This document shows, in pieces, positions 1 to 11,200 of a DNA stretch of 15,457 bases. The stretch is from Paraktedonobacter sp034438135. GTDB taxonomy: Bacteria; Chloroflexota; Ktedonobacteria; Ktedonobacterales; Ktedonobacteraceae. The DNA is taken from NCBI GenBank assembly GCA_034438135.1, contig DAOTTL010000127.1:1-15457 (forward strand), read 5' to 3'. How positions within the stretch are numbered: position 1 is the stretch's first letter; every line of letters begins with the position of its first letter. A program made the position numbers and the translations under genes. The notes under the pieces are model-generated. The model ran no database searches, had not been told where the DNA came from, and saw nothing but the letters and a program-made list of their open reading frames with translations.

Positions 1-1
1 G

Positions 2-637
2 GTGAGTCAGGCCTGCGTAGTCATGCGCAGAGATAGCTCTGGCGAGCAATTTCTGGCAGCCTATATTGTACCGGAAGAGGAGGCAACGCTTACGCTCAGT
101 GCTTTGCGTAACGCGCTCCAGGAGAAATTGCCCCTGTACATGATACCCTCAACGTTCATGCTGCTCGACGCGCTCCCACTTACACCCTCCGGCAAAGTCA
201 ACCGACGTGCGTTACCAGAGCCAGAGGCTTCGTTGCTGCCCATTACGAATAACACGGAGGCGGTGCCGCGTAGCATCCTGGAGCAGACCATTGCGAGTGC
301 CTGGCAAGAAACTCTCCATACCGAACACATTGGACTGCATGATAATTTCTTTGATCTCGGTGGCCATTCCCTGCTGCTGATGCGCGTACAGGGCATATTG
401 CGCACAGTCCTCAACCGCGACATTGGGTTGATCGATCTCTTCCAATACGCGACCATCAGTTCTCTTGCCAGGCATCTGGGTCAGCCTGAACCAGTAGAGC
501 CTTCTTTCAATCAAAGCTACGACCGGGCAACGGCACGCAGAACGGCCACACGCCGCCACAGACGAGCCAGAGAGCCATATCTTTCACACGAACAGTTAGA
601 AGAAGAAGGAGCACCTGATGAACAGTATCCCGGATGA
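2..637 (+). CDS. NRPS C-terminal fragment: end of adenylation domain plus peptidyl carrier protein (5' truncated by the window)
   Basis: This is the tail of a non-ribosomal peptide synthetase. The frame is open to the window edge, so the GTG at position 2 is not a real start. Residues 1-80 are the small C-terminal subdomain of an A domain, with core motif A10 (LPLTPSGK) and its catalytic Lys at K65. Residues about 90-160 are a carrier protein; NFFDLGGHSL carries the phosphopantetheine serine at S123. Substrate specificity cannot be read because the pocket lies upstream. After the carrier comes an Arg-rich tail (about residues 165-195) and an acidic end. Basic tails of this kind are seen on NRPS proteins that hand their chain to a PKS, so a docking role is plausible but inferred. 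The stop overlaps the next gene by 20 bp, which suggests translational coupling. No E or TE domain follows the carrier, so the chain presumably passes to the next protein. Confidence 0.93.
   Translation: MSQACVVMRRDSSGEQFLAAYIVPEEEATLTLSALRNALQEKLPLYMIPSTFMLLDALPLTPSGKVNRRALPEPEASLLPITNNTEAVPRSILEQTIASAWQETLHTEHIGLHDNFFDLGGHSLLLMRVQGILRTVLNRDIGLIDLFQYATISSLARHLGQPEPVEPSFNQSYDRATARRTATRRHRRAREPYLSHEQLEEEGAPDEQYPG
606..611 (+). promoter_or_regulatory. Ribosome binding site of the PKS gene
   Basis: AAGGAG lies 6 nt before the ATG at 618, inside the end of the upstream NRPS frame. It supports the 618 start and a 20-bp overlap with the preceding gene. Confidence 0.8.
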
Positions 638-3600
638 TGAACTCTATGAGCGCGATATTGCCATCGTCGGCATGGCCGGACGTTTTCCTGGCGCACGAAA
701 CATCACAGAGTTCTGGCACAATCTGCAAGCCGGGCGAGAGTCAATTACCTTCTTCTCCGAGGAGGAAGCGCTTGCCGATGGAGCCGATCCACGTCTGGTC
801 AAGCATCCACAGTATGTCAAAGCGTATGGCGTGCTGGCTGATATTGATCTGTTTGACGCGGAATTCTTTGGCTTCAGTCCCAGAGAAGCCCAGACGCTCG
901 ACCCTCAACAACGTTTTTTCCTGGAGTGCGCGTGGGAAGCCCTGGAACATGCAGGATACGATGCTGAAACCTATCATGGGCATATCGGCATGTTCGCCGG
1001 AGCAAGTATGAGTGGCTACCTCAGACGCATTCTCGCTAACCGGGAGATTGCCAATGCCGTGGGCGGAACCCAGATCATCCTTGGCAACGATAAAGATTAT
1101 GTGGCAACGCGTGTTTCCTACAAGCTGAATCTGAAAGGACCGGCACTTACCGTTCAAACGGCCTGCTCGACCTCCCTGGTCGCTATCCATCTGGCCTGTC
1201 AGAGTCTGCTCAATGAAGAATGCGATATGTGCATGGCGGGTGGCGTCTCCATTGCCGTACCCCAGAAGGCTGGCTATATCTATCAGGAAGGTTCTACACA
1301 ATCACCCGATGGACATTGCCGCGCCTTTGATGCCGAAGGTCGAGGGATCGTCAGTGGCAGTGGAGTGGCTATTGTCGTCCTCAAACGCTTGAGTGATGCC
1401 CTTGAGGACCATGATACCATTCACGCCATTATCAAAGGTTCCGCGCTCAACAATGATGGCTCGCTGAAAATTGGCTATACAGCCCCTGGAATCGAGGGAC
1501 AGGCCGAAGTCATCGCGGAAGCCCAGGCAGTGGCCGGGATTGAACCAGAAAGCGTCACCTACGTTGAAACCCATGGCACAGGTACCCCACTTGGCGACCC
1601 TATCGAGATTGCGGCCCTGACACGCGCCTTTAGCGCTCGCACCAAAAAGCTGGGCTTTTGTGCACTTGGCTCGGTAAAAACAAACATTGGTCACCTGGAC
1701 GCGGCGGCGGGCGCGACGGGACTGATCAAGACGGTGCTGGCATTGGAACATGGCCAGATTCCCGCCAGCCTGCATTTCACACATCCTAACCCAAAGATCG
1801 ATTTTGCCAGCAGTCCTTTTTATGTCAACACGCACCTGCGTACATGGGAGAGTGGCGCAAAGCCTCGACGGGCTGGAGTCAGTTCCTTTGGCATCGGTGG
1901 CACCAACGCGCATATAGTACTTGAAGAAGCGCCACAGCCCGAACCTTCAGCGCCCGAAAAACCCTGGAAATTGCTCATGCTCTCAGCGAAAAGTAGTTCG
2001 GCGCTCACAACCATGACCGCAAACATGGCGGACTATCTCAAAGAACACCCCAACCTCTCCCTGGCGGATGTTGCCTATACCAGTCAGGTTGGACGACGAA
2101 CCTTCAATCACCGACGCTTTGTCGTCTGCAAAGATACTGCTGAGGCCATTAACACTCTTGCGCCACAGACCGGACAGACGTTCACAGCCTTTCAGGAAGC
2201 GGAAGAACAAGCGGTCGTTTTCATGTTCCCCGGTGGTGGCGCTCAGTATGTCGGCATGGGGTTAGAACTCTATCAGCATGAACCCACGTTCCGAGCCGAG
2301 ATAGATCGCTGCTCACTTCTGCTCAAGCCGCACCTGAAACGCGATTTGCGGACCATCTTATATCCCACTGAAGCACAGGATAAAGAGCAGGCGAGCAAAC
2401 TTTTACGGCAGGCGTCCTTCGCCTTAACAGCACTCTTCACCGTTGAGTACGCCCTGGCAAAGTTGTGGATGTCCTGGAGCATCCAGCCTAAAGCGATGAT
2501 TGGACATAGCCTCGGCGAATATGTCGCAGCCTGTCTGGCAGGTGTCTTCACTTTACAGGAGGCGCTGGCCCTGGTCGCGTTGCGCGGGCAACTGCTTGAC
2601 CAATTGCCGTCAGGGGCGATGCTCAGCGTCCCCCTGCCGGGTCAGGAAGTCCTGCCACTGCTGACATTCGACCTCTCTCTGGCGGCAGCAAATGCGCCAT
2701 CGCTCAGCGTCATCGCCGGTCCCGTAGATGCGATTGCCAGTATGGCAGCAGAATTTACACGTCAGGGTATTGAAGTACGCCTGGTACCAATCGATGCCGC
2801 GTCCCATTCTTCCATGGTGGAACCTATTTTAGAACCATTCAGACAATTTATTTCGCGCTGCTCCCTCCAATCTCCACGCTTGCCCTATATCTCGAATGTG
2901 AGCGGAACCTGGATCAGTGCTCAGCAAGCGACCGATCCTGAGTACTGGGTGACGCATTTCAGAGAGACGGTGCGCTTCTCCGAGGGCATCCAGACGTTAC
3001 TGCGAGAACCAGGTCAACTCCTGCTAGAGGTTGGGCCAGGGCGCACCCTTAGTTCCCTGGCAAAGCAGCAAGCCAGTCACAGCACATCCTCTATCACTAC
3101 CTTTCCTTCCCTCTCTACGTCCGCTGAACGTCCAACAGAGTATGCTTCATTGCTCACCACGCTGGGTCAGCTCTGGCTGGCTGGCGCGTCCATTAACTGG
3201 CAAGAGTTCTCTGCTCAGCAACAACGGCAGCGCATTCCCCTGCCTGCCTATCCTTTTGAACGCCAGCGTTACTGGATTGATCCCCAACCAAACGCACCCG
3301 AACAACAGGTGAAAGCAAGGACCATGACCGATCTGGATGAACCCTGGTTGTATGTCCCTTCATGGAAACGTTCGCTCCCATCTGAAGCATCTGTGGAACG
3401 GACAACAGCGCGACACTTGCTGTTCGCAGATCAAAACGGCACTGGAGCACTACTTGCACAGAGGTTACGCGAAACAGGATCGTCAGTCGTTCTTGTGGAG
3501 CGTGGAGCCCAGTTCAGCGCCAGCGGAGATCAAAGCTATCTGCTGAATCCTCAGTGCACCACTGATTATGCTCTGCTTCTGACCACCCTGCTTGCAAATG

Positions 3601-5234
3601 ATGAACTGCCAGACACGTTGCTCTATCTCTGGAGCCTGGACCCGGTTCCCACACGGCAGGAGAACGACCAGCCGGATGACCTGAGCCATCTCTCGGCGCT
3701 GCTCTCGCTGGCACAGGCATTGCATGAACTGCAAGAGCCAGCCAGAACTCTCTCTTTTGAGATCATCATTGTCACAAATGATGGACAGGAAGTCACGGGT
3801 CAGGAAAATGTACATGCGGAACAAACGCTGCTGGCCGGACTTTGCAAATGGATCACACAGGAGTACTCGCATATAACCTGTAGCACGCTCGATATTTCAC
3901 TCCCAACGTCAGACACACAACCATCGGTCCAACTACTGAACGTGCTTACAGCCACCAGGCCAACTCATTCTCCAGACCAACTTCTGGCCTATCGCGGCAG
4001 GCACTATTGGGAGCAAACGATTGAGCAGCTTCCTCTTAAAACAAGATCAACCGCGCAGCCAACGCTGAGAGAGGGAGGCAACTACCTGCTCATTGATGGA
4101 CCGGATGCACCTGGTCCAGTGTTCGCTGACTATCTGACCCATACGCTGAACGCTCACGTCCTCCTCGTGGAAGCTCGGACATTTCCGGCACGCGCTATGT
4201 GGCAGCAATGGCAAATGACACAGGGACCACTCAATCCAAGCAGCCGCAAGATTCAGCAATTGCAGGAGCTTGCGACAACCACAACAGACCTGCAATTGCG
4301 ATGGGTAGACCTCACGAACACTGAAGACCTCCGTATGTGTATCGATACGTTCGTGATGCAAACAGGGACGTTACACGGTGTCCTTGCGTTGAGCAACCTC
4401 GATGATGGATCAGCAGCCCCACACGAGGAAAACACTCTCGCCAGGACAGAAAGCATTCCTGTGCTTCAGAACAAACAGCGCGAGCTTCTGGCACTACAAG
4501 GCGCACTGCAAGCACATGAGCCAGACTTTTGCATCGTCGGTTCCTCGCTTGCCTCTTCATTCGGCGGGAAAGATCAATTTCTGGGTGCCATGACCGGACT
4601 TCTCAGCGATGCCTTCGTCTACCAGCACAATCAGGATAACTCGTCCCGTCCGTGGGTAAGCGCTCATTGGGACCGTTGGCAGAGCCATCTTGAACCTGCC
4701 AGCTCTAAGGATAGCACAGACCTGACTGCACCAGCCCTTCTCAGGGCGTTTGAGCAGTTGGCAGCCACAACGACCGCAACAAACATATTGATACTGAGCG
4801 ATGACCTGGACAGTCGAGCCGTCTCCTGGTCAAGACCTCTGTCCGAACAGGTCAGAGCAACGGAGATCGAGCTAGAGACTGAACCAGAGACATCCCTGTC
4901 TCTCAGACCCGATCAGCAAACAACGTATGTCGCTCCCGACAACGAGGTTGAAAAGACCATCGCGGTGCTCTGGCAAGAACTGCTGGGAGTCGAACGCCCT
5001 GGCGTTCATGACGACTTCTTCGAGTTGGGGGGACACTCATTGATGGCGGCGCAGTTTATTACACGTCTGCGCGAAGTCTTCATGGTTGAAATTCCCTTAC
5101 AAAGTATTTTTGAAAAGCCCACAATCGCAGGTCTTGCCGAGGTAGCGGAAACGCTCTTTGTTGAGAAACTTGAACAGCTTTCCGATGAAGAGGCCGAGCG
5201 TCTGATATCTCAGGTATTTCACTATGGTTACTGA
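618..5234 (+). CDS. Type I polyketide synthase module KS-AT-(degenerate KR)-ACP
   Basis: A 1538-aa single PKS module that extends the upstream chain by one acyl unit. The KS domain (about 11-435) has Cys183 in TACSTS, His319 in ETHGTGTP and His359 in NIGHLDAA, the full catalytic set at normal spacing. The AT domain (about 534-850) has FPGGGAQ at 537-543, nucleophile Ser631 in GHSLGE and His730 in DAASHS; this last motif matches neither classic malonyl HAFH nor methylmalonyl YASH, so the extender unit is uncertain, malonyl being my default. From about 905 a KR structural subdomain begins (YVPSWKRS), followed by a catalytic-like half (about 1150-1400). There the NADPH loop reads DGPDAPGP (1160-1167) instead of TGGxGGxG. 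Ser1309/1310 remain, but the Tyr and Asn positions fall on Gly1323 and Gly1327. I therefore predict no ketoreduction. No DH or ER is seen. The ACP (about 1435-1505) has Ser1474 in LGGHSL. The tail EQLSDEEAERL resembles C-terminal docking helices. The start is fixed by the RBS. Confidence 0.95.
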   Translation: MNSIPDDELYERDIAIVGMAGRFPGARNITEFWHNLQAGRESITFFSEEEALADGADPRLVKHPQYVKAYGVLADIDLFDAEFFGFSPREAQTLDPQQRFFLECAWEALEHAGYDAETYHGHIGMFAGASMSGYLRRILANREIANAVGGTQIILGNDKDYVATRVSYKLNLKGPALTVQTACSTSLVAIHLACQSLLNEECDMCMAGGVSIAVPQKAGYIYQEGSTQSPDGHCRAFDAEGRGIVSGSGVAIVVLKRLSDALEDHDTIHAIIKGSALNNDGSLKIGYTAPGIEGQAEVIAEAQAVAGIEPESVTYVETHGTGTPLGDPIEIAALTRAFSARTKKLGFCALGSVKTNIGHLDAAAGATGLIKTVLALEHGQIPASLHFTHPNPKIDFASSPFYVNTHLRTWESGAKPRRAGVSSFGIGGTNAHIVLEEAPQPEPSAPEKPWKLLMLSAKSSSALTTMTANMADYLKEHPNLSLADVAYTSQVGRRTFNHRRFVVCKDTAEAINTLAPQTGQTFTAFQEAEEQAVVFMFPGGGAQYVGMGLELYQHEPTFRAEIDRCSLLLKPHLKRDLRTILYPTEAQDKEQASKLLRQASFALTALFTVEYALAKLWMSWSIQPKAMIGHSLGEYVAACLAGVFTLQEALALVALRGQLLDQLPSGAMLSVPLPGQEVLPLLTFDLSLAAANAPSLSVIAGPVDAIASMAAEFTRQGIEVRLVPIDAASHSSMVEPILEPFRQFISRCSLQSPRLPYISNVSGTWISAQQATDPEYWVTHFRETVRFSEGIQTLLREPGQLLLEVGPGRTLSSLAKQQASHSTSSITTFPSLSTSAERPTEYASLLTTLGQLWLAGASINWQEFSAQQQRQRIPLPAYPFERQRYWIDPQPNAPEQQVKARTMTDLDEPWLYVPSWKRSLPSEASVERTTARHLLFADQNGTGALLAQRLRETGSSVVLVERGAQFSASGDQSYLLNPQCTTDYALLLTTLLANDELPDTLLYLWSLDPVPTRQENDQPDDLSHLSALLSLAQALHELQEPARTLSFEIIIVTNDGQEVTGQENVHAEQTLLAGLCKWITQEYSHITCSTLDISLPTSDTQPSVQLLNVLTATRPTHSPDQLLAYRGRHYWEQTIEQLPLKTRSTAQPTLREGGNYLLIDGPDAPGPVFADYLTHTLNAHVLLVEARTFPARAMWQQWQMTQGPLNPSSRKIQQLQELATTTTDLQLRWVDLTNTEDLRMCIDTFVMQTGTLHGVLALSNLDDGSAAPHEENTLARTESIPVLQNKQRELLALQGALQAHEPDFCIVGSSLASSFGGKDQFLGAMTGLLSDAFVYQHNQDNSSRPWVSAHWDRWQSHLEPASSKDSTDLTAPALLRAFEQLAATTTATNILILSDDLDSRAVSWSRPLSEQVRATEIELETEPETSLSLRPDQQTTYVAPDNEVEKTIAVLWQELLGVERPGVHDDFFELGGHSLMAAQFITRLREVFMVEIPLQSIFEKPTIAGLAEVAETLFVEKLEQLSDEEAERLISQVFHYGY

Positions 5235-5240
5235 TCAGAT

Positions 5241-5254
5241 CACCTCAGGAGGTG
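5241..5254 (+). promoter_or_regulatory. Strong ribosome binding site within a small inverted repeat
   Basis: AGGAGGTG (5247-5254) is a near-perfect Shine-Dalgarno sequence, with GGAGG 6 nt before the ATG at 5259. It is also the right arm of a 5-bp hairpin, CACCT-cagg-AGGTG. That hairpin could partly mask the site when the mRNA is not being translated from the PKS gene, but so short a stem may have no effect. Confidence 0.7.
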
Positions 5255-5258
5255 TGCC

Positions 5259-8200
5259 ATGTCGTCAATAGAAGAGCCTTCCACGCAAAAGGGTCAACTT
5301 TCACAAACGAAGCAGAAACTGCTGCAAAAATGGAAGCGCGGTGAACTGGCAGCCACCCCGGACGCGCAGAGTATTATTCCACGCCACGCGACTCACGGAG
5401 AGGCGCTGCCACTTTCATTCGCACAGCAACGTCTCTGGTTTATTGACCAGCTTGTACCCGGTAGCCCGGTCTATAACGTCTCTTCCGCCATGAGGTTAAC
5501 CGGCACACTCAACATCGCCGCCTTTCAGAAGAGCTTGAATGATATTGTCCGTCGCCATGAAGTTCTACGAGCAAGCTTTCCCACCGTTGATGGCAAAGCC
5601 ACCCAGCGTATACGTCCAACCCTGGAACTGGCATTGCCAATCGTCGATCTCGCCCATTTACCTGTCCCAGAACGTGAGGCCATGGTGAGAGATCTGGCTT
5701 ACGAAGAGGCACGCAGAGTCTTTGATCTGGCACAAGGACCCCTCATACGGGTCAAGCTCTATCGGCTCAGTGACGATACACACATTTTTCTGCTGCTTAT
5801 GCATCACAGTATCTGTGATGGCTGGTCCATCGGTATCTTTCTAAGTGAATTAAAGGTACTCTATGAAGCCTATCTCATAGGAAATGTCTCAGCGCTGCCA
5901 GAACTGCCGCTTCAGTTTACCGATTATGTGTTCTGGCAACGCGCATGGATGCAGGGCGAAGTTCTCAATACACAGCTTACCTACTGGAAAACACAGCTCG
6001 CGGACGCCAATCCAATCCTGTCATTGCCAGTCGATCATCCTCGGCCAGAAGTGCAAACGTTTCGCGGCCATTCCCTTGACTTCACCCTTTCCGAAACACT
6101 CAGTAAAGCCCTCAAGGCGCTTGGTCAGAGCGAGGGATGTAGTCTCTTTATGACCCTGCTGGCCGCCTTTCAGGTGCTTCTCTATCGCTACAGTGGACAG
6201 GACGATATTATCGTTGGCACGCCTATCGCTAACCGCCAGCATGTTGAAACCGAGGGACTGATCGGTTTCTTCGCCAACACCCTGGCCCTGCGCACACATG
6301 TAGACGACCCCTGCACATTCCGTTCACTGCTGAGTCGCGTACGGAAGACAACATTGGGAGCACTGGCACATCAGGATCTACCCTTTGAATATCTGGTGGA
6401 TGAGCTTCATCTGGAGCGCAACATGAGCCACAATCCACTTTTCCAGGTCATGTTTAACTTCGGCAACGCTCCATCGCCTGAGATCAGCTTGCCTGGACTC
6501 AAAATCGGCTTCGCATCGCTGCACGCGGAAACGGCCATGTTCGATCTCTGGCTGGCGATGTGGGAGAACAATGAACAGCTCGGAGGTGCGCTGGAGTATA
6601 CGACCGATCTCTTTGAAGAGGAAACGGCCCGTCGTCTGCTGCGACATTTTCAGACCCTTCTTGAGTCGATCGTTGCGCAACCTGAAAGCCTGATCTCGCA
6701 ATTGCCTCTCTACACAACGACTGAACGGCAACAGCTTCTCACCGGTTGGAATGCTACCACGGTCCCCTATCCTCTGGATGGCAGCCTGCACCAGTTAATT
6801 GAAGAGCAGGTTGCACGCACGCCCGATGCCATCGGGCTCGACTTTGAGGGGACGCAACTGACCTACGCCGCATTGAATAGCCAGGCCAATCAACTCGCAC
6901 ATTCTTTGCGTGGCGTTGGGGTCGGACCAGACGTTCCTGTGGGAGTCTGTATGGAACGCTCACTGGAACTTGTGATTGGACTGCTGGCCATTCTCAAAGC
7001 TGGCGGTGCGTACGTCCCCCTTGATCCAGAGTATCCCCAGGAACGCCTGGCCTTTCTCCTGGCAGATACCAGGGTCCCGGTTATTCTGATCCAGCAACAT
7101 CTTGTCGAGCGACTGCCAGAGCAGCATGTAGCGGGAACACACATCCTTTATCTCGCTGCCATGCAGCAGCAACCACATGAGCAAGAGGCGGAGGCAAATC
7201 TAAACGAATCAGTCCAGTCCACTCAGCTCGCCTATATCATCTATACTTCTGGTTCCACAGGCCGTCCTAAAGGAGTTATGAACACCCATCGCGGGATACG
7301 CAACCGTCTTCTCTGGATGCAGGACCGCTATAAGCTGGACGCAACCGATCGCGTGCTCCAAAAAACGCCCTACAGCTTTGACGTTTCAGTCTGGGAATTC
7401 TTCTGGCCCTTGCTGGCAGGTGCACGCCTGGTCATCGCTCCGCCAGAAGTCCACCGCGACAGCGCTGCACTCGCCGCACTCATCGCGGAACAAAAGATCA
7501 CGACCCTGCATTTTGTACCTTCCATGCTCAATGTCTTCCTGGAAGAGCCTGAACTAGCACGTTGTCGCTCGCTCAGACAGGTGATGTGCAGCGGTGAAGC
7601 CCTGTCCTTTGAGAGTCAGCAACGCTTCTTTACCCATTGTAAGGCTGACCTGCACAATCTGTATGGTCCCACAGAGGCGGCGGTGGATGTCACCTCCTGG
7701 CAGTGCGAACGAGAGAGCACGCTGCCGATTGTGCCTATTGGCAAACCCATTGCCAATATCCAGATGTACATTCTGGATCAACACCTTCAGCCAGTGCCCG
7801 TCGGAGTCACGGGCGCACTGCACATTGGGGGAGTCGGCCTGGCACGCGGTTACTTGCAACGCCCGGAACTTACGGCTGAGAAATTTATCCCGCATCCGTT
7901 CAGTACAGTGCCCGGTGAGCGACTCTATCACACTGGCGATCTGGCGCGTTACCTGCCTGATGGCGCGATTGCCTTTCTGGGACGGTCAGACGATCAGGTC
8001 AAGTTGCGCGGCTTCCGCATCGAGTTAGGCGAAATCGAGACGACGCTGCGTCAGTCGCCTCTTGTTCAGGAAGCCCTTGTGCTGTTGCGTGAGGATACGC
8101 CGGGCGAAGGTCAACTCGTGAGCTACATCGTGCCACGCAAAGAAGACCAGATCCCGCAAACGCGTGTAGAGGAAACCCCCTTACCAGCCGAGCAGGTGGA

Positions 8201-11200
8201 GCACTGGCAACAGGTCTTCAACGATGTTTATCAAGAAGCACCCTCTGGTCAGGAGCCAACGCTCAATATTGTTGGCTGGACGAGTAGCTACACCGGTTTA
8301 CCGATCCCAACCGCTGAGATGCGTGAGTGGGTTGAGCGCACCGCTGACCGTATTCTGAGTCTGCATCCTCAACGAGCGTTAGAGATTGGCTGTGGAACTG
8401 GCCTGATACTGTTCCGGGTTGCCCCTTACTGCACAGAGTATATTGGCACAGACTTTTCTCCACGCGGACTTGCCTCCATTCAGCAACAGCTCACCCGCCA
8501 GGGGCATGAGCTGCCACAGGTCCAACTTCTCCAACGCCCGGCCCACGATTTTAGCGAGATAGAGGACGCGAGCTTCGACACCATCATCCTGAATTCTGTG
8601 CTGCAATACTTCCCAGGAGTCGCTTACCTGTTGGACATACTGAAAGGTGCGTTCCGTCTGCTCAAGCCAGGTGGCTCACTGTTTCTAGGAGACATACGCT
8701 CACTGCCACTCTTAGAGACCTTTCATACCTCAGTCGAATTGCAGCAGGCTCCCGACGATTTACCACTCGCCTTGCTGAGTCAGCGCGTCCAGCAACGCGT
8801 CTCTCAAGAAACAGAACTCGTCATCGATCCAGGCTTCTTTCACGCCCTGCAAGCACATTTTCCCCAAATTGGGAATGTAGAGATTCACCTCAAACGCGGA
8901 CTCTTTCACAATGAGATGGTACGCTTTCGCTATGATGTCATCCTGACACTCACATCGGATGGTTCCTCATTGCCGGAAGAGTCTTCAGATCTCCATATGT
9001 CTGGTCAGCAACAAACGCCACAGATAGCCGATCTCCGCCAGTTGCTCATGAGAGATGAACCTGCACTTCTCATCATTGACGATGTCCCAAATGCGCGTCT
9101 GACAGCGGACATACGAGCACTTGAACTGCTCACGAATCAGGAAAGCTATCCGGAACTCACTACGGCTGAAGATGTACGCAAAACTGTACAGGAACAGCTC
9201 ACCGATGTTCTACAAGCGGACCCCGAAGATTTCTCGGAAGGCTTCAACGATTTGCCCTATGGGATCTCACTGCACTGGTCAGGTCAGGAAACGGCTGGCA
9301 ACTACAGAATCGTCCTGCGCCACCACGATACAAGGCCGCAACCTCTCTCTCTGCCGCTAGCTGAGCATATCCAGGCAAAGCTAGCAGATCAGACGTTACA
9401 AGCATTGGCCAATGATCCATTACAGAATCAGCTTCTTAGCAGACGCATCGCGGCCCTGCGGACCCATTTAAAAGTACACCTGCCCGAATATATGATCCCT
9501 ACAACATTTCTGTTTCTGGAGGCAATGCCGCTCACAGCCAACGGGAAAATCGATCGCCGCGCACTCCCCGCACCAGACAGAACGGTGTTGCCAGGAGGTA
9601 CATTCATAGCACCTCGCACCCCTATGGAAAAAACGCTCGCCGGAATATGGAAGGATGTAATCGGACTTGAGCGGATAGGGATTCATGACAACTTCTTCGA
9701 GCTAGGTGGCGACTCCATCAGGAGCATCCAGATTGTCACCAGGGCAGCTCAGATAGGTCTCCAGTTGAAGCCACGCCTCTTTTTCCAGCATCAAACCATC
9801 GCTGAACTGGCAAAAGCGGCTGAAGAACTGCAACTCACAGCCGAGAAGCAGCCAGAACAGTCCACGAGCACGCCGGAACAGCAACCGGAAAGACAGTCCG
9901 TCCTGGCAATCCCCTCGCACTCTCTGCTGACAGCCACCGAGCAGGCACAGCTTGGACGACTGGTGAATGTACATGACGAGCTAGAAGACGCCTATCCCCT
10001 CGTGCCCATGCAGCACCAAATGCTCCTGCAACGCAGTCTTACGCACAATGACGAACTCTACTGGCTCTGCATGATCTCAAACATGAAAAAGGCCCATATC
10101 GACATGCAGGCCTTCGAGCAAGCCTGGCAACTGGTCGTCAATCGACAGCCCACGATGCGCACAACATTCATCACGGGGGGTCTGGACGAACCATTGCAAG
10201 CCGTTCAGAAAGAAGCGACCTTCAAATTAGAGCAGTATGATTGGCGCGGCCTCTCGCCAGTTGAGCAGCAACAACAGGCTGAGCAGCACTTACAGGCACT
10301 CCGACAGAGGGGAAGCAATCTGGCACACGTTCCGCACCTGCACCTGGCCTTTGCACGCATCAGCGACGAGGACTACTATATGCTGCGTGGCTTCAACTAT
10401 ATGCTCCAGGATGGCTGGAGCTCAACCCTGCTCAACAGAGACTTTGTCGCCTTTTATGAGGCCTTGTGTCGCAACCAGGAACCCCACCTGGACCCACCAT
10501 ATCTGTACCGTGAGCATATCGACTGGCTCCAGCATCAGGATATCCACGCGGCGGAGACCTTCTGGCGTAAAACGCTTGCTGGTCTGAGCCTACCCACCAC
10601 CTCCCCATTCTCGCAGATAAGGCAGAGAATGCCCTCTCCTCCTGAGACGCAGCATCAGCCATTTCCACAGGCGGGAGAACCCTTTACCAAAGAGATCCTT
10701 TCGCTCTCGATCGCCACAACCACGGGTCTCCAATCCCTGGCTCGCAAGCACCAATTGACACTTGCGACCCTCTTAAATAGTGCCTGGGCATTACTGGTAA
10801 GCTCATACAGCGAGCGGGACGATATCACCTTTGGCATGCTCAGTTCCGGGCGTCCTCCGGCACTTGTGGGCTCAGAATACACAGTTGGTTTCTTTAACAA
10901 CATTCTCCCATTGCGTGTGCAACTTTCACCCGAAACGCGTTTATCAGTCTGGCTGAGAGACATTCAGACACGTATGGTAGAGCTACGTGAGTATGAGTAT
11001 ACGCCAATACTGAAGATCAAAGAATGGTTGGGATTGTCAGCGCCAACCTCTCTCTTTGAGAGTTACGTCGTTTTTGAAAACTTTCCCAGATACAGCTATG
11101 ATGCAGTGGGAGGCAAAGCACGTCAAGATTTTGGCAACCAGTCCAGCGATGCCCGCACAGCTTTTGTCCCCACAGAATATCCCTTGCGGATCGAATTCTG

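Noticed and set aside
1302..1913. Long minus-strand frames inside the PKS and NRPS genes
   Set aside because: Shadows of the coding frame; the plus-strand domains account for the sequence fully.
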